Shown: positions 7,226-15,199, counted from the first letter of the stretch. The stretch: DNA of 17,395 nucleotides from Gammaproteobacteria bacterium (GCA_011371465.1 DRQL01000241.1:1-17395); one strand, 5' to 3'. Notes: generated from the letters alone by a model not told the origin. A program made the numbers and translations.

Positions 7226-8415
7226 TGTTCTATACATTCTCGTATGCGCTGCGCGGCATCCACGCATTCATCCAGCGCTGCGACCAGCGCGAGCCGCACG
7301 TGGTTCCTGCCCGGGTTGCCCGCCGCGGTATCGCGTGACAGGAAACTGCCGGGCAGGGCAATCACGTTCTGTTCCTGGTACAGGCGACGACAGAATTCCC
7401 GGTCGTCGACGGGCGTCCGCGGCCACAGGTAGAAACCACCCGGTGGTACCGGCACTTCCAGAACCGGGGACAGTATATCGGTTACCGCAGCAAATTTTTC
7501 CCGGTATAAACGCCGGTTTTCCCGTACGTGAGCCTCGTCCTGCCAGGCGCGCACGCTGGCCGCCTGGGTGGCCGGTGGCATGGCGCAGCCGTGGTAGGTG
7601 CGGTAGCGGAAAAAAGTCTCGATCAGCGTGGCGTCGCCGGCGACAAAGCCGGAGCGCAGGCCGGGGGCATTGGAGCGCTTGGACAGGCTGTGAAACACCA
7701 GGCAGTGGCGGAAGTCCGTGTGACCCATGTCCGCTGCCGCCTCCAGCAGACCGGGTGGCGGCGCATTTTCATCCTGGTAGATTTCCGCGTAGCACTCGTC
7801 CGCGGCGATGACAAAGTCAAAGCGTTGCGCCCGCTCGATCAGTTTCTGCAGGGTCGCCGTATCGATGACCTGGCCACAGGGGTTGCCGGGCGAACAGATA
7901 TACAGCAACTGGCAGCGTTCCCACACGTGGTCCGGCACTGCGTCAAAGTCGGGCAGATAGCCATTGTCTGCACCGGTAGCGAGGAAATAGGGTTGTGCGC
8001 CGGCGAGCAACGCCGCTCCCTCGTATATCTGGTAGAAGGGATTTGGCATCAGCACCAGTGCATCCGGGCGGCCATCCAGCAGGCACTGTGCGACGGCAAA
8101 CAGCGCTTCGCGCGTACCACTGACAGGAAGTACGTTGCGTTCCGGCCGCAGACTGTTTTCCGGCAGGCTGAAGCGCTGCGTCAGCCATGCACATATGGAT
8201 TCACGCAGCGCTTCGCTGCCACGCGTGGCGGGATACTGCGAGAGACCGTGCAGGTGCTCGATGACGGCTTCGGTGATGAACCCGGGCGTCGGGTGCTTCG
8301 GTTCCCCGATCGACAGCCGGATGGTCTCCAGGCGCGCCGGCGGCGTCACCCCCGCGAGCAGTTCGGCCAGGCGCTCGAACGGATAGGGCTCCAGACGTGT
8401 TAGATTAGGGTTCAT
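7195..8415 (-). CDS. dapC: Succinyldiaminopimelate aminotransferase
   Basis: PLP-dependent class I/II aminotransferase, expected to convert N-succinyl-2-amino-6-ketopimelate to N-succinyl-LL-diaminopimelate with glutamate as amino donor. From the ATG at 8415 it has 406 residues. Visible landmarks are SIGEPKHP at 35-42, ASN178 in SPGNPCG, Asp206 and Tyr209 in AADECYAEIY, the PLP lysine Lys246 in SLSKRSNAPG, Arg254, and Arg374 in HVRLAL. These fit the gammaproteobacterial DapC subfamily, and its neighbours dapD and dapE support that specificity. The last nine residues (LQERSPDRE) and the first base of the stop are encoded by the right arm of the REP pair, so this tail is not part of the conserved fold. 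The longer in-frame extension beyond 8415 is rejected: it has no similarity and runs through the divergent gene. Confidence 0.93.
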   Translation of the reverse strand: MNPNLTRLEPYPFERLAELLAGVTPPARLETIRLSIGEPKHPTPGFITEAVIEHLHGLSQYPATRGSEALRESICAWLTQRFSLPENSLRPERNVLPVSGTREALFAVAQCLLDGRPDALVLMPNPFYQIYEGAALLAGAQPYFLATGADNGYLPDFDAVPDHVWERCQLLYICSPGNPCGQVIDTATLQKLIERAQRFDFVIAADECYAEIYQDENAPPPGLLEAAADMGHTDFRHCLVFHSLSKRSNAPGLRSGFVAGDATLIETFFRYRTYHGCAMPPATQAASVRAWQDEAHVRENRRLYREKFAAVTDILSPVLEVPVPPGGFYLWPRTPVDDREFCRRLYQEQNVIALPGSFLSRDTAAGNPGRNHVRLALVAALDECVDAAQRIRECIEHLQERSPDRE

Positions 8416-8445
8416 GAAATGCTGGTGTGCGCGAATCGAAGCGGA

Positions 8446-8474
8446 AGTATACGGAATCCGGTGAATCGGTCCAA
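8446..8474 (-). promoter_or_regulatory. Candidate sigma70 promoter of dapC
   Basis: On the minus strand, TTGGAC (8469-8474) and TATACT (8446-8451) are separated by exactly 17 nt. The -10 matches 5 of 6 consensus bases and the -35 matches 3 of 6. The expected start point near 8438 would give a leader of about 23 nt before the dapC ATG. The -35 lies inside the first codons of the divergent EamA gene. Confidence 0.45.
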
Positions 8475-9345
8475 TCAACAAATCCTGCCCATACTGAGCC
8501 TGCTGCTGACCGCTACGTTGTGGGGGCTGGTCTGGTACCCGCTGCGACTGCTGGAAGAGCAGGGCCTGAGCGGGCTGTGGCTTTCGCTGGCCAGTTACGG
8601 TGCGGCGCTCGCGGTCGGCCTGGTCTGGTTGTGGCGCAGCCGGGAGGACTGGCGGTTGCACCCGGTGGTGCTGGGGCTGATGCTGGTAGCGACCGGCTGG
8701 TGCAACGTGGCCTTTGTGCTGGCGATTCTCGACGGCACGGTGGTGCGGGTGCTGCTGCTGTTTTACCTGTCACCGCTGTGGGCCCTGGTGCTGGGCTGGC
8801 TGATGCTGGGCGAGCACCCGGGCACCAGTGGCCTGCTGGTGTTCGTGGTGGCCATCACCGGCGCGCTGATCATGTTGTGGGACCCCGCCATGGGCATGCC
8901 CTGGCCGCGCGACGAAGCCGACTGGCTGGCGGTGTCTTCCGGTTTTGCCTTTTCCTTTGCCAATGTCATGGTGCGCAAGACGCAGCACGTTTCCATGTAT
9001 ACCAAGGCCTCAATCAGCTGGCTGGGGGTCACGCTGGTGGCCGCGCTCTGGATCCTGGTGGTGCAACAGCCGCTGCCCGATGTGCAGATGTCCGCCTGGG
9101 TGGGCGCGGCGTTGCTGGGCTGGCTGGGTTTCCTGGTCATGACGGTAACGGTGATCTATGGCGTCACCCACATGCCGGTACACCGCTCGGCCGTCATCCT
9201 GCTGTTTGAACTGGTGGTGGGCGCGGTATCCTCGCTGTTACTGACCAGCGAGCAGGTGCAGAACCAGGAATGGCTGGGTGGCGCCCTGATCCTGGCGGGT
9301 GCGTACCTGGCGGCGCACGCGCAGGTCGGGAGCGGCAGGAAATGA
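8461..9345 (+). CDS. EamA/DMT-family permease
   Basis: Inner-membrane transporter of the drug/metabolite transporter superfamily, with two EamA repeats and about ten membrane helices in 294 residues. The first repeat starts ILPILSLLLTATLWGLVWYP and ends near GALIMLWDP (about residue 140); the second starts around DWLAVSSGFAFSFANVMVRK and ends ILAGAYLAAHAQ. I prefer the GTG at 8461. An ATG at 8419 is in frame but would leave only 3 nt to the divergent dapC start and adds a charged, non-conserved leader. The substrate cannot be told from sequence; members export amino acids, nucleobases and other metabolites. The stop overlaps the VOC gene start by 4 nt (ATGA), so the two form a small operon. 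Confidence 0.88.
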   Translation: MNRSNQQILPILSLLLTATLWGLVWYPLRLLEEQGLSGLWLSLASYGAALAVGLVWLWRSREDWRLHPVVLGLMLVATGWCNVAFVLAILDGTVVRVLLLFYLSPLWALVLGWLMLGEHPGTSGLLVFVVAITGALIMLWDPAMGMPWPRDEADWLAVSSGFAFSFANVMVRKTQHVSMYTKASISWLGVTLVAALWILVVQQPLPDVQMSAWVGAALLGWLGFLVMTVTVIYGVTHMPVHRSAVILLFELVVGAVSSLLLTSEQVQNQEWLGGALILAGAYLAAHAQVGSGRK

Positions 9346-9716
9346 CGGAGTACCTGGGACTGCATCATGCCAGCGTGGTGGTGGCGGACCTCGCCGCTGC
9401 ACTGCGTTTCTACGTGGAGGTGCTGGGGCTGGAACGGGACCGCTCACGGCCGGAGATGTCGTTCCCGGGCGCCTGGCTGAAAGCCGGGGCGCAGCAGATA
9501 CATTTGCTGGAGCTGCCGAATTGCGACCCCGTGACCGGTCGTCCCGCACATGCCGGGCGGGACCGCCACACGGCCCTGATCGTGACCGGTCTCGATGCCG
9601 TGGAACAGCGCCTGGAGGCCGCCGGCACCGGTTTTACCCGCAGCCGCTCGGGGCGGCGCGCGCTTTTCTGCCGTGACCCCGACGGCAACGGCATCGAGCT
9701 GATCGAACAGTGCTAG
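9342..9716 (+). CDS. VOC-family (glyoxalase/bleomycin-resistance fold) protein
   Basis: 124-residue single-module vicinal oxygen chelate protein. It has two beta-alpha-beta-beta-beta units: LGLHHASVVVADLAAALRFY at the N-terminus and RHTALIVTGLDAVEQRLEAA in the second half, ending in CRDPDGNGIELIEQ. Candidate metal ligands are His8/His9, a Glu in HLLEL, His79 in RHTALIV and the Glu in GIELIE; the complete set suggests an active metalloprotein, perhaps lyase, isomerase or dioxygenase-like. Specific activity cannot be assigned. The start overlaps the end of the EamA gene (ATGA) with AGGA just upstream. The stop codon lies within the left arm of the 9713-9786 inverted repeat. Confidence 0.85.
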   Translation: MTEYLGLHHASVVVADLAAALRFYVEVLGLERDRSRPEMSFPGAWLKAGAQQIHLLELPNCDPVTGRPAHAGRDRHTALIVTGLDAVEQRLEAAGTGFTRSRSGRRALFCRDPDGNGIELIEQC

Positions 9717-9786
9717 CCCGCATTTCTCACCAGCTTCCTACTGCGGCGGCGCCTCGCTACGGAACCCGGTGAGAAAGGCGGGCTAG
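9713..9786. repeat. 19-bp inverted repeat between convergent VOC and glnD genes
   Basis: Left arm 9713-9731 (CTAGCCCGCATTTCTCACC) and right arm 9768-9786 (GGTGAGAAAGGCGGGCTAG) are reverse complements with one mismatch. The 36-nt spacer has further pairing: TTCC 9735-9738 with GGAA 9761-9764, and GCG with CGC inside. It fills the whole gap between the two converging genes. Neither side has a clean T-tract, so a bidirectional intrinsic terminator is possible but not typical. The size and symmetry also fit a small palindromic mobile repeat. Confidence 0.75.
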
Positions 9787-12461
9787 ACGTTCCGGTCCAG
9801 CGCCTCGATCAGGGCTTCCCGCAACGCTCCCTGCTGCTCTTCGCTGAGCGGCTCCCCTTCGTTGCTGGTGACATAGAACACGTCTTCGGCCTGGGAGCCA
9901 AAAGTCGCAATCTTGGCATTCTGTAACTTGACCCCGCAGCGATAGAATATCCGGCCCACGTTGGAGAGCAGGCCCGGGTAGTCGGTCGTGTAAAGCTCCA
10001 CCAGGGTGCGTCGGCTGGTGTCATCGGGGTAGAAATGCACCCGTGTGGCCACCTTGAAATAGCGGGTGCGGCGCGGGGTCGGTCTCGATACGGAAGCGGC
10101 GGTGTCACCGCCGGACAACAGTTCCTCGCGCATCATGGTGACCAGTTCCTCTGCCTGGTAAGGGTCGGTGATCGGTTCACCGTCGGCGTTCAGCAGCAGG
10201 TAGGTATCCAGGGCGTAGTCGCGCCGGGACGTGATGATGCGGGCGTCGGTAATCGTCAGGCCCAGCTGGTCCAGCAGCGCGGTGGAGCGGCTGAACAGCC
10301 GGTCGGTGACCGGGGTATAAATGAACAGTGCACTGCCACCCCGCTCCGAATGCTCACACAGGTCAACGCGTACGCCATCACCGTTGCCCGGCTCCAGGAT
10401 TACCTGCGCGTGCCAGATGACTTCATCAACATTATGACGCAGGAAATAGTCTTCCGGGAAATCGTTCCACAGGGCCTGCAACTGCCCGGCGTCGACCCCC
10501 TTGCGCTCCAGCTCCGCAAACGCGGCGTTCTTGATATCACTGATCAGTTCATCGCGGTGCAGGGGATTTTCCAGGCCGCGGCGCAGGGCGCGTCGCGTGA
10601 CATTATATAGTTCGCGGAACAGGGAGCCTTTCCAGTTGTTCCAGAGCGTCGGGTTGGTGGCGCGCACGTCGGCGACGGTCAGCAGGAACAGGTAGTCCAG
10701 GCGCGTACGATCAGCCACCTGGTGGGCAAAGTCATTGATGACGTCCGGGTCGGAAATATCACGGCGTTGCGCAACGTGGGACATCAGCAAATGATTTTCC
10801 ACCAGCCAGGCAACCAGTCGCTGGTCGTAGCTGCTCAGGTTGTGCCGTTCCAGGAAAGCCTGTGCCTCCTGCGCGCCCAGTTCAGCGTGATTGCCGCCGC
10901 GGCCCTTGGCGATGTCATGGAAAAAACCGGCCAGGTACAGCAATTCGGGTTTGGGTATGGTGTCCGATATCCGGCTGCACAGCGGGAACTCGTGTGCAAA
11001 TTCCCGGACGCTGAAGCGGCGCAGGTTGCGCACCACGAACAGGGTATGTTCATCCACCGTGTAGGCGTGAAACAGGTCGTGCTGCATCTGTCCGACGATC
11101 AGTTCAAACGCCGGGTAGTAGGCGGCCAGTACGCCGTAGCGGTTCATGCGTCTCAGTTCGTGGGTCAGGCCGCGCGGCTGGCGGAAGATTTCCATGAACA
11201 GGCTGCGGGAGCGCAGGTCATTGCGGAAATCTTCATCGATCAGGTAGCGGTGATCGCGCACCAGCCGTATGGTGGCAGCACGCACGCCGATCAGTTGCGG
11301 GTTCTGCTGCATCAGCAGGAACAGTTCCAGTAACGCAAAGGGATACCGCCTGAACACATGGTCGCCGGTGACTTCCAGGAAGCCCTTGCGGGACTGGAAG
11401 CGACGGTTGATGGCGACCGGTTCGGCGGGATCCTCCGCGTGCAGGATCACCTCGCGGAACAACTGCAGCAGCATCTCGTTGAGGCGGCTCAGTTCCTGGA
11501 TGGTGCGGTAGTAGTCGCGCATGAACCATTCCACCGCCAGCTTGTGTTCCCGGTCCCGGTACCCGAACTGGCCGGCGAGGGTGCGCTGGTGTTCAAACAG
11601 CAGGCGCTCTTCACGGCGGCCGGTGAGGGTATGCAGGCCGAAGCGGACCTTCCAGAGAAAGCGCTGCCCGTCGATCAGCGTCCGGTATTCCCCGGCCGTG
11701 AGCGAGCCTTCCTCGACCAGGTCTTCCAGGCTGGCGAAGCCGAAATGCCGTTTCATCACCCAGCCGATCATCTGTGCGTCACGCAGACCGCCGGGACCTT
11801 CCTTGACGTTGGGTTCCAGGTTATAGACCGCGTCATCGAAACGTTCGTAGCGTTTCTGCTGTTCCGCCAGCTTGGCGGAAAAGAAATCCTGGCTGGGCCA
11901 GACCTGGTCCGGGCCGACCCGCTGCTGCATGTCATGGAACAGGGTTGCGGAACCGCTCAGCAGGCGTGCCTCCATCAGGTTGGTGGCTACCGTGATGTCT
12001 GCCTCCGCCTGTTCCCGGCACTCTTCCAGGGTGCGTACGCTGTGACCGACTTCCAGGCCGATATCCCACAGCAGCATGAGGAAGGTTTCCAGCCTTGCCC
12101 CGGTAGCGGGGTCCTCCGCTTCGGCCAGCAGCAGCATGATGTCCACGTCGGAAGCGGGTAACAGCTCGTTACGCCCGTAGCCGCCCACGGCGACCAGCGC
12201 TGCGTCGATATCGCCGAGCAGCTTTTCCCAGCACCGGGTCAGCACCTGGTCGACCAGCCAGCTGCGGCCGCGCACCAGGTCTTCGATATCCGCGCCGGCA
12301 TGGAACTGTTCGGTCAGCTGCCGGTTGGCCCTGTCCAGGAAATCCCGGCACAGTGAGGGCGAAGGGATATCGCCCTGCAGTGCCTGCTCCAGTTCGTCCG
12401 TGGCGAAGCGTTGTTCGGGATCCATCCGGGTCGGGTGCAGGGGGTCCGCGTCGCCGGCCAT
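9783..12461 (-). CDS. glnD: Bifunctional [protein-PII] uridylyltransferase/uridylyl-removing enzyme
   Basis: Nitrogen-status sensor that adds UMP to PII proteins under glutamine limitation and removes it when glutamine is high. At 892 residues it is full length (E. coli 890). Domains in order: nucleotidyltransferase with GGYGR at 93-97 and the metal aspartates 105 and 107 (ASDVDIMLL); a central helical linker; the HD hydrolase domain with FFHDIAKGRGGNH near residue 515; and two C-terminal ACT domains at about 705-780 and 810-892 that bind glutamine. The ATG at 12461 overlaps the map stop by one base (TGATG), implying coupled translation. Met13 is an alternative start without a better ribosome site. 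The stop codon is in the right arm of the 9713-9786 repeat. Confidence 0.97.
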   Translation of the reverse strand: MAGDADPLHPTRMDPEQRFATDELEQALQGDIPSPSLCRDFLDRANRQLTEQFHAGADIEDLVRGRSWLVDQVLTRCWEKLLGDIDAALVAVGGYGRNELLPASDVDIMLLLAEAEDPATGARLETFLMLLWDIGLEVGHSVRTLEECREQAEADITVATNLMEARLLSGSATLFHDMQQRVGPDQVWPSQDFFSAKLAEQQKRYERFDDAVYNLEPNVKEGPGGLRDAQMIGWVMKRHFGFASLEDLVEEGSLTAGEYRTLIDGQRFLWKVRFGLHTLTGRREERLLFEHQRTLAGQFGYRDREHKLAVEWFMRDYYRTIQELSRLNEMLLQLFREVILHAEDPAEPVAINRRFQSRKGFLEVTGDHVFRRYPFALLELFLLMQQNPQLIGVRAATIRLVRDHRYLIDEDFRNDLRSRSLFMEIFRQPRGLTHELRRMNRYGVLAAYYPAFELIVGQMQHDLFHAYTVDEHTLFVVRNLRRFSVREFAHEFPLCSRISDTIPKPELLYLAGFFHDIAKGRGGNHAELGAQEAQAFLERHNLSSYDQRLVAWLVENHLLMSHVAQRRDISDPDVINDFAHQVADRTRLDYLFLLTVADVRATNPTLWNNWKGSLFRELYNVTRRALRRGLENPLHRDELISDIKNAAFAELERKGVDAGQLQALWNDFPEDYFLRHNVDEVIWHAQVILEPGNGDGVRVDLCEHSERGGSALFIYTPVTDRLFSRSTALLDQLGLTITDARIITSRRDYALDTYLLLNADGEPITDPYQAEELVTMMREELLSGGDTAASVSRPTPRRTRYFKVATRVHFYPDDTSRRTLVELYTTDYPGLLSNVGRIFYRCGVKLQNAKIATFGSQAEDVFYVTSNEGEPLSEEQQGALREALIEALDRNV

Positions 12462-13228
12462 CAGATCGATTCGCCGGTGCGCAGGGTGAGCACCTCGTAG
12501 CCGTCAGCGGTGACCAGGATGGTGTGTTCCCACTGGGCCGACAGGCTGTGGTCCTTGGTGACCACCGTCCAGCCGTCCTTGAGCAGTTTGGTGTGGCGTT
12601 TGCCCACGTTGATCATGGGTTCAATGGTAAAGGTCATGCCTTTTTCCAGACGCAGGCCGGTACCCGGGCGGCCGTAATGCAGTACCTGCGGGTCTTCGTG
12701 GAATTCACGGCCGATTCCGTGTCCGCAGTATTCCCGTACCACCGAGTAGTGGTGCGATTCGGCGTGTTGCTGTATAGCGTGGCCGATGTCACCCAGCCGG
12801 GCGCCGGGTTTGACCATGCGGATGCCGGTGCACATGCACTCGTAGGTCACGCTGGCCAGCCGCCGGGCGATCAGCGGCGCTTCACCGACAAAGAAGGTCT
12901 TGCTGGTATCGCCGTGAAAACCGTCCTTGATCACCGTGATATCGATGTTGAGCATATCGCCGTTCTTCAGCCTGCGGTCGCCGGGGATCCCGTGACAGAC
13001 CTGGTGATTGACCGAGGTGCAGACGGATTTTGGAAAGCCGCGGTAATTGAGGGGGGCGGGTATGGCCTGCTGCTCGTTGACGATGTAGTCGTGGCAGATT
13101 CGATCGATTTCGGCCGTGGTGATGCCGGCCTGTACATGGGGTTCGATCATGTCGAGCACCGCGGCGGCCAGTCGTCCGGCAACGCGCATTTTCTCAATTT
13201 CTTCTTCGGTTTTGATGGTTACACTCAT
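12461..13228 (-). CDS. map: Methionine aminopeptidase, type Ia
   Basis: Cytoplasmic dinuclear metallopeptidase that removes the initiator methionine from new proteins. The product is 255 residues. All five metal ligands are present, one residue earlier than in E. coli: Asp96 (NIDIT), Asp107 (HGDTS), His170 (CGHGIG), Glu203 (TIEPM) and Glu234 (WEHTI), plus His79 (CHGIPG) and His177 at the active site. The ATG at 13228 is chosen because it opens MSVTIKTEEEIEKMR, the conserved N-terminus. Its ribosome site is weak (CGGGA). A small palindrome, GCCGT-TTT-ACGGC (13246-13258), lies just upstream in the leader. The gene is divergent from rpsB, as is usual, and is coupled to glnD. Confidence 0.97.
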   Translation of the reverse strand: MSVTIKTEEEIEKMRVAGRLAAAVLDMIEPHVQAGITTAEIDRICHDYIVNEQQAIPAPLNYRGFPKSVCTSVNHQVCHGIPGDRRLKNGDMLNIDITVIKDGFHGDTSKTFFVGEAPLIARRLASVTYECMCTGIRMVKPGARLGDIGHAIQQHAESHHYSVVREYCGHGIGREFHEDPQVLHYGRPGTGLRLEKGMTFTIEPMINVGKRHTKLLKDGWTVVTKDHSLSAQWEHTILVTADGYEVLTLRTGESI

Positions 13229-13302
13229 GGAAATCCCGTCGTAGCGCCGTTTTACGGCACCCGTTGTTATGTCTGCCCGCGCCTGCCGGTAGCGGCCGGA
13301 GA

Positions 13303-13331
13303 TTGCTGTCGGCGGTAGTGTATGGTATAAA
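13303..13331 (+). promoter_or_regulatory. Candidate sigma70 promoter of the rpsB-tsf operon
   Basis: TTGCTG (13303-13308) and TATAAA (13326-13331) are separated by 17 nt. The -10 is followed by GCGCGGC, a GC-rich discriminator typical of stringently controlled ribosomal promoters. The start point would be near 13338. Gammaproteobacterial rpsB promoters are known to have this arrangement about 160-170 nt before the gene, which fits here. Confidence 0.6.
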
Positions 13332-13345
13332 GCGCGGCTTGTTAA
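13317..13345 (-). promoter_or_regulatory. Candidate sigma70 promoter of map-glnD
   Basis: On the minus strand, TTAACA (plus positions 13340-13345) and TACACT (13317-13322) are 17 nt apart, matching 5/6 and 4/6 of consensus. Transcription would begin near 13310, with a leader of about 80 nt. The element lies almost entirely on top of the rpsB promoter on the other strand. Confidence 0.45.
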
Positions 13346-13510
13346 CAGATTGTTTCGCTTGTGTTTGTGACAATCTGCTGTACAGAACGGAACATTGGTT
13401 CCAGATACTTAAATCCACACATACGTCGACACATGTGGTTGGGTGCCCGATTGAGTTCGGGTTACCGCATGGGGCGTATGGAGGCCCAACCCGTACAAGA
13501 GGTAATACTT
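13338..13510 (+). promoter_or_regulatory. Structured rpsB leader, probable S2 autoregulatory RNA
   Basis: About 173 nt of untranslated leader precede rpsB. Visible pairings are CAGATTGT/ACAATCTG (13346-13353 with 13370-13377), CACAT/ATGTG around 13420-13437, a long-range 7-bp stem GGTTGGG/CCCAACC (13437-13443 with 13485-13491) and, inside it, CCCGA/TCGGG (13446-13450 with 13457-13461). The long-range stem ends just before the Shine-Dalgarno GAGG at 13499-13502. S2 is known to repress its own mRNA through a conserved leader in gammaproteobacteria. Length, position and fold fit that element, but I could not compare it with the family model. Confidence 0.55.
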
Positions 13511-14257
13511 ATGTCAAGCATAGACATGCGTCAGATGCTGGAAGCCGGCGTGCACTTCGGCCACCAGGCGCGCTTCTGGAACCCGAAAATGGCCCCCTAC
13601 ATTTTCGGTGAACGCAGCAAAATCCACATTATCAATCTGGAAAAAACCCTGCCGTTGTACAACGACGCCATGAATTTCATTGGCAAGCTGGTGGCGAACA
13701 AGGGTACGGTGCTGTTTGTCGGCACCAAACGTTCGGCCCGCGACACCATTCGCAAGGAAGCCGAGCGTTGCAAGATGCCCTACGTGAATCACCGCTGGCT
13801 GGGCGGCATGTTTACCAATTTCAAGACCGTGCGTCAGTCCATCAAGCGCCTGAAAGACCTGGAAGCGATGGAAGAGGACGGCACCTTTGAAAAGATCGGT
13901 AAAAAGGAAGCCCTGATGCTGACCCGCGAGAAACAGAAGCTGGATCGCAGCCTGGGCGGCATCAAGAACATGAACCGTTTGCCGGACGCCATGTTCATCG
14001 TCGATGTCGGCCACGAAAAAATCGCGGTTGCCGAGGCGAAAAAGCTGGGTATCCCGGTGGTCGGGGTCGTGGATTCCAATAATTCCCCCGACGGTATCGA
14101 TTACGTGATTCCCGGTAACGATGACTCTATCCGTGCCATCCAGATCTACATCCAGGGCGCTGCAGACGCCGTGGAAGAAGGTCGCAGCGCCATGGCGCAG
14201 GTAGGTGGCAGCAAGGAAGACGAATTCGTCGAGGTGTCCGGCGACGCCGGCGCCTAG
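13511..14257 (+). CDS. rpsB: 30S ribosomal protein S2
   Basis: Small-subunit ribosomal protein, 248 residues (E. coli 241). It starts MSSIDMRQMLEAGVHFGHQ, the S2 signature, followed by RFWNPKMAPYIFGER, VNHRWLGGMFTNFKT and GIPVVGVVDSNNSPDGIDY. The C-terminus is short and acidic (KEDEFVEVSGDAGA). The ATG at 13511 has GAGG 8 nt upstream; the in-frame ORF opens at 13361 but that part is leader RNA. It is the first gene of a tight translation operon and is probably controlled by growth rate through its promoter and by S2 through its leader. Confidence 0.99.
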   Translation: MSSIDMRQMLEAGVHFGHQARFWNPKMAPYIFGERSKIHIINLEKTLPLYNDAMNFIGKLVANKGTVLFVGTKRSARDTIRKEAERCKMPYVNHRWLGGMFTNFKTVRQSIKRLKDLEAMEEDGTFEKIGKKEALMLTREKQKLDRSLGGIKNMNRLPDAMFIVDVGHEKIAVAEAKKLGIPVVGVVDSNNSPDGIDYVIPGNDDSIRAIQIYIQGAADAVEEGRSAMAQVGGSKEDEFVEVSGDAGA

Positions 14258-14314
14258 GGTTTTACAGGTTCCCGCCCTTACATTATTTACTGAACGTTTC
14301 AAGAGGTAACAGGC

Positions 14315-15199
14315 ATGGCAATTACAGCAGCGCAGGTGAAAGAACTGCGTCAGCGTACCGGCTGCGGCATGATGGAATGCAAGAAGGCCCTGGTTGAGGC
14401 CGACTCCGATATGGATGCGGCCGCCGAGGCCCTGCGCAAATCCGGCCTGGCCAAGGCGGACAAGAAAGCCGGCCGGGTCGCCGCGGAAGGCCTGATCGTG
14501 GTCGAGGTCAGCGGTGACGGCAGGAACGCCGCCATGGTAGAGGTCAATTCGGAAACCGATTTCGTCGCCAACAAGGCGGAATTCCAGGAATTCGCCCGGG
14601 CGGTTGCACAGCGCGTGCTCGCCGACGCGCCGGCTGACGTGGATGCCCTCATGGCCCTGCCGCTGACGGACGGTGGCGAAACGGTGGAAGAAGCCCGCCG
14701 CGGCCTGATCGCCACCATCGGCGAAAATATCAATGTACGCCGCTTGGTCCGGCGCCAGGCGGGCAAGGGCGCCCTGTCCAGCTACCTGCACGGTAACCGC
14801 ATCGGTGTGCTGGTCGAGGTCGAGGGCGGGGATGCCGACCTGGCCAGGGACGTCGCCATGCACATCGCGGCCAGCAAACCCCTGTGTGTCGACGAATCCG
14901 GAGTGTCGGCGGAGGTGCTGGAGAAGGAGAAGGCGATTTTCTCCGCCCAGGCGGAAGCCAGCGGCAAGCCGGCCGAGATCATCGAAAAAATGGTCAGCGG
15001 CCGAATCCGCAAGTTCCTCGGCGAAATCACCCTGCTGGGGCAACCTTTCGTCAAGGATCCCGACCAGACCGTCGGCAAGCTGCTCAAGGGTGCCGGTGCA
15101 CAGGTACCGGGCTTCGACCGCCTGGAACTGGGGGAAGGGATCGAAAAGAAGACCGAGAACTTTGCCGACGAGGTGATGGCACAGGTTCAGGGCAGCTGA
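14315..15199 (+). CDS. tsf: Translation elongation factor Ts
   Basis: Guanine-nucleotide exchange factor for EF-Tu. The 294-residue product is slightly longer than the E. coli protein (283). The N-terminal UBA-like helix bundle is AAQVKELRQRTGCGMMECKK. The TDFV motif at residues 81-84 (NSETDFVANK) holds the Asp-Phe pair that inserts into EF-Tu. The two core subdomains and a helical C-terminal module follow. Start ATG at 14315 with AAGAGGTAA upstream, the same ribosome-site string as rpsB. The 57-nt gap after rpsB shows no obvious hairpin terminator, so the two genes are likely cotranscribed. Confidence 0.99.
   Translation: MAITAAQVKELRQRTGCGMMECKKALVEADSDMDAAAEALRKSGLAKADKKAGRVAAEGLIVVEVSGDGRNAAMVEVNSETDFVANKAEFQEFARAVAQRVLADAPADVDALMALPLTDGGETVEEARRGLIATIGENINVRRLVRRQAGKGALSSYLHGNRIGVLVEVEGGDADLARDVAMHIAASKPLCVDESGVSAEVLEKEKAIFSAQAEASGKPAEIIEKMVSGRIRKFLGEITLLGQPFVKDPDQTVGKLLKGAGAQVPGFDRLELGEGIEKKTENFADEVMAQVQGS

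Noticed and set aside
6215..7432. Plus-strand open frame of 405 codons opposite dapD and the end of dapC
   Set aside because: It runs antisense to certain genes and through the REP hairpin, with no domain-like sequence. It is explained by codon bias of dapD.
8419..8460. ATG at 8419 as the start of the EamA gene
   Set aside because: It would leave 3 nt between divergent start codons and adds a polar leader before the first helix. The GTG at 8461 gives a normal DMT N-terminus.
13514..15043. Antisense open frame of 509 codons opposite rpsB and tsf
   Set aside because: It spans two certain genes and their gap, and its composition (repetitive Gly, Asp, His, Gln) is that of a GC-rich codon-bias shadow. 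It has no ribosome site or recognisable domain.
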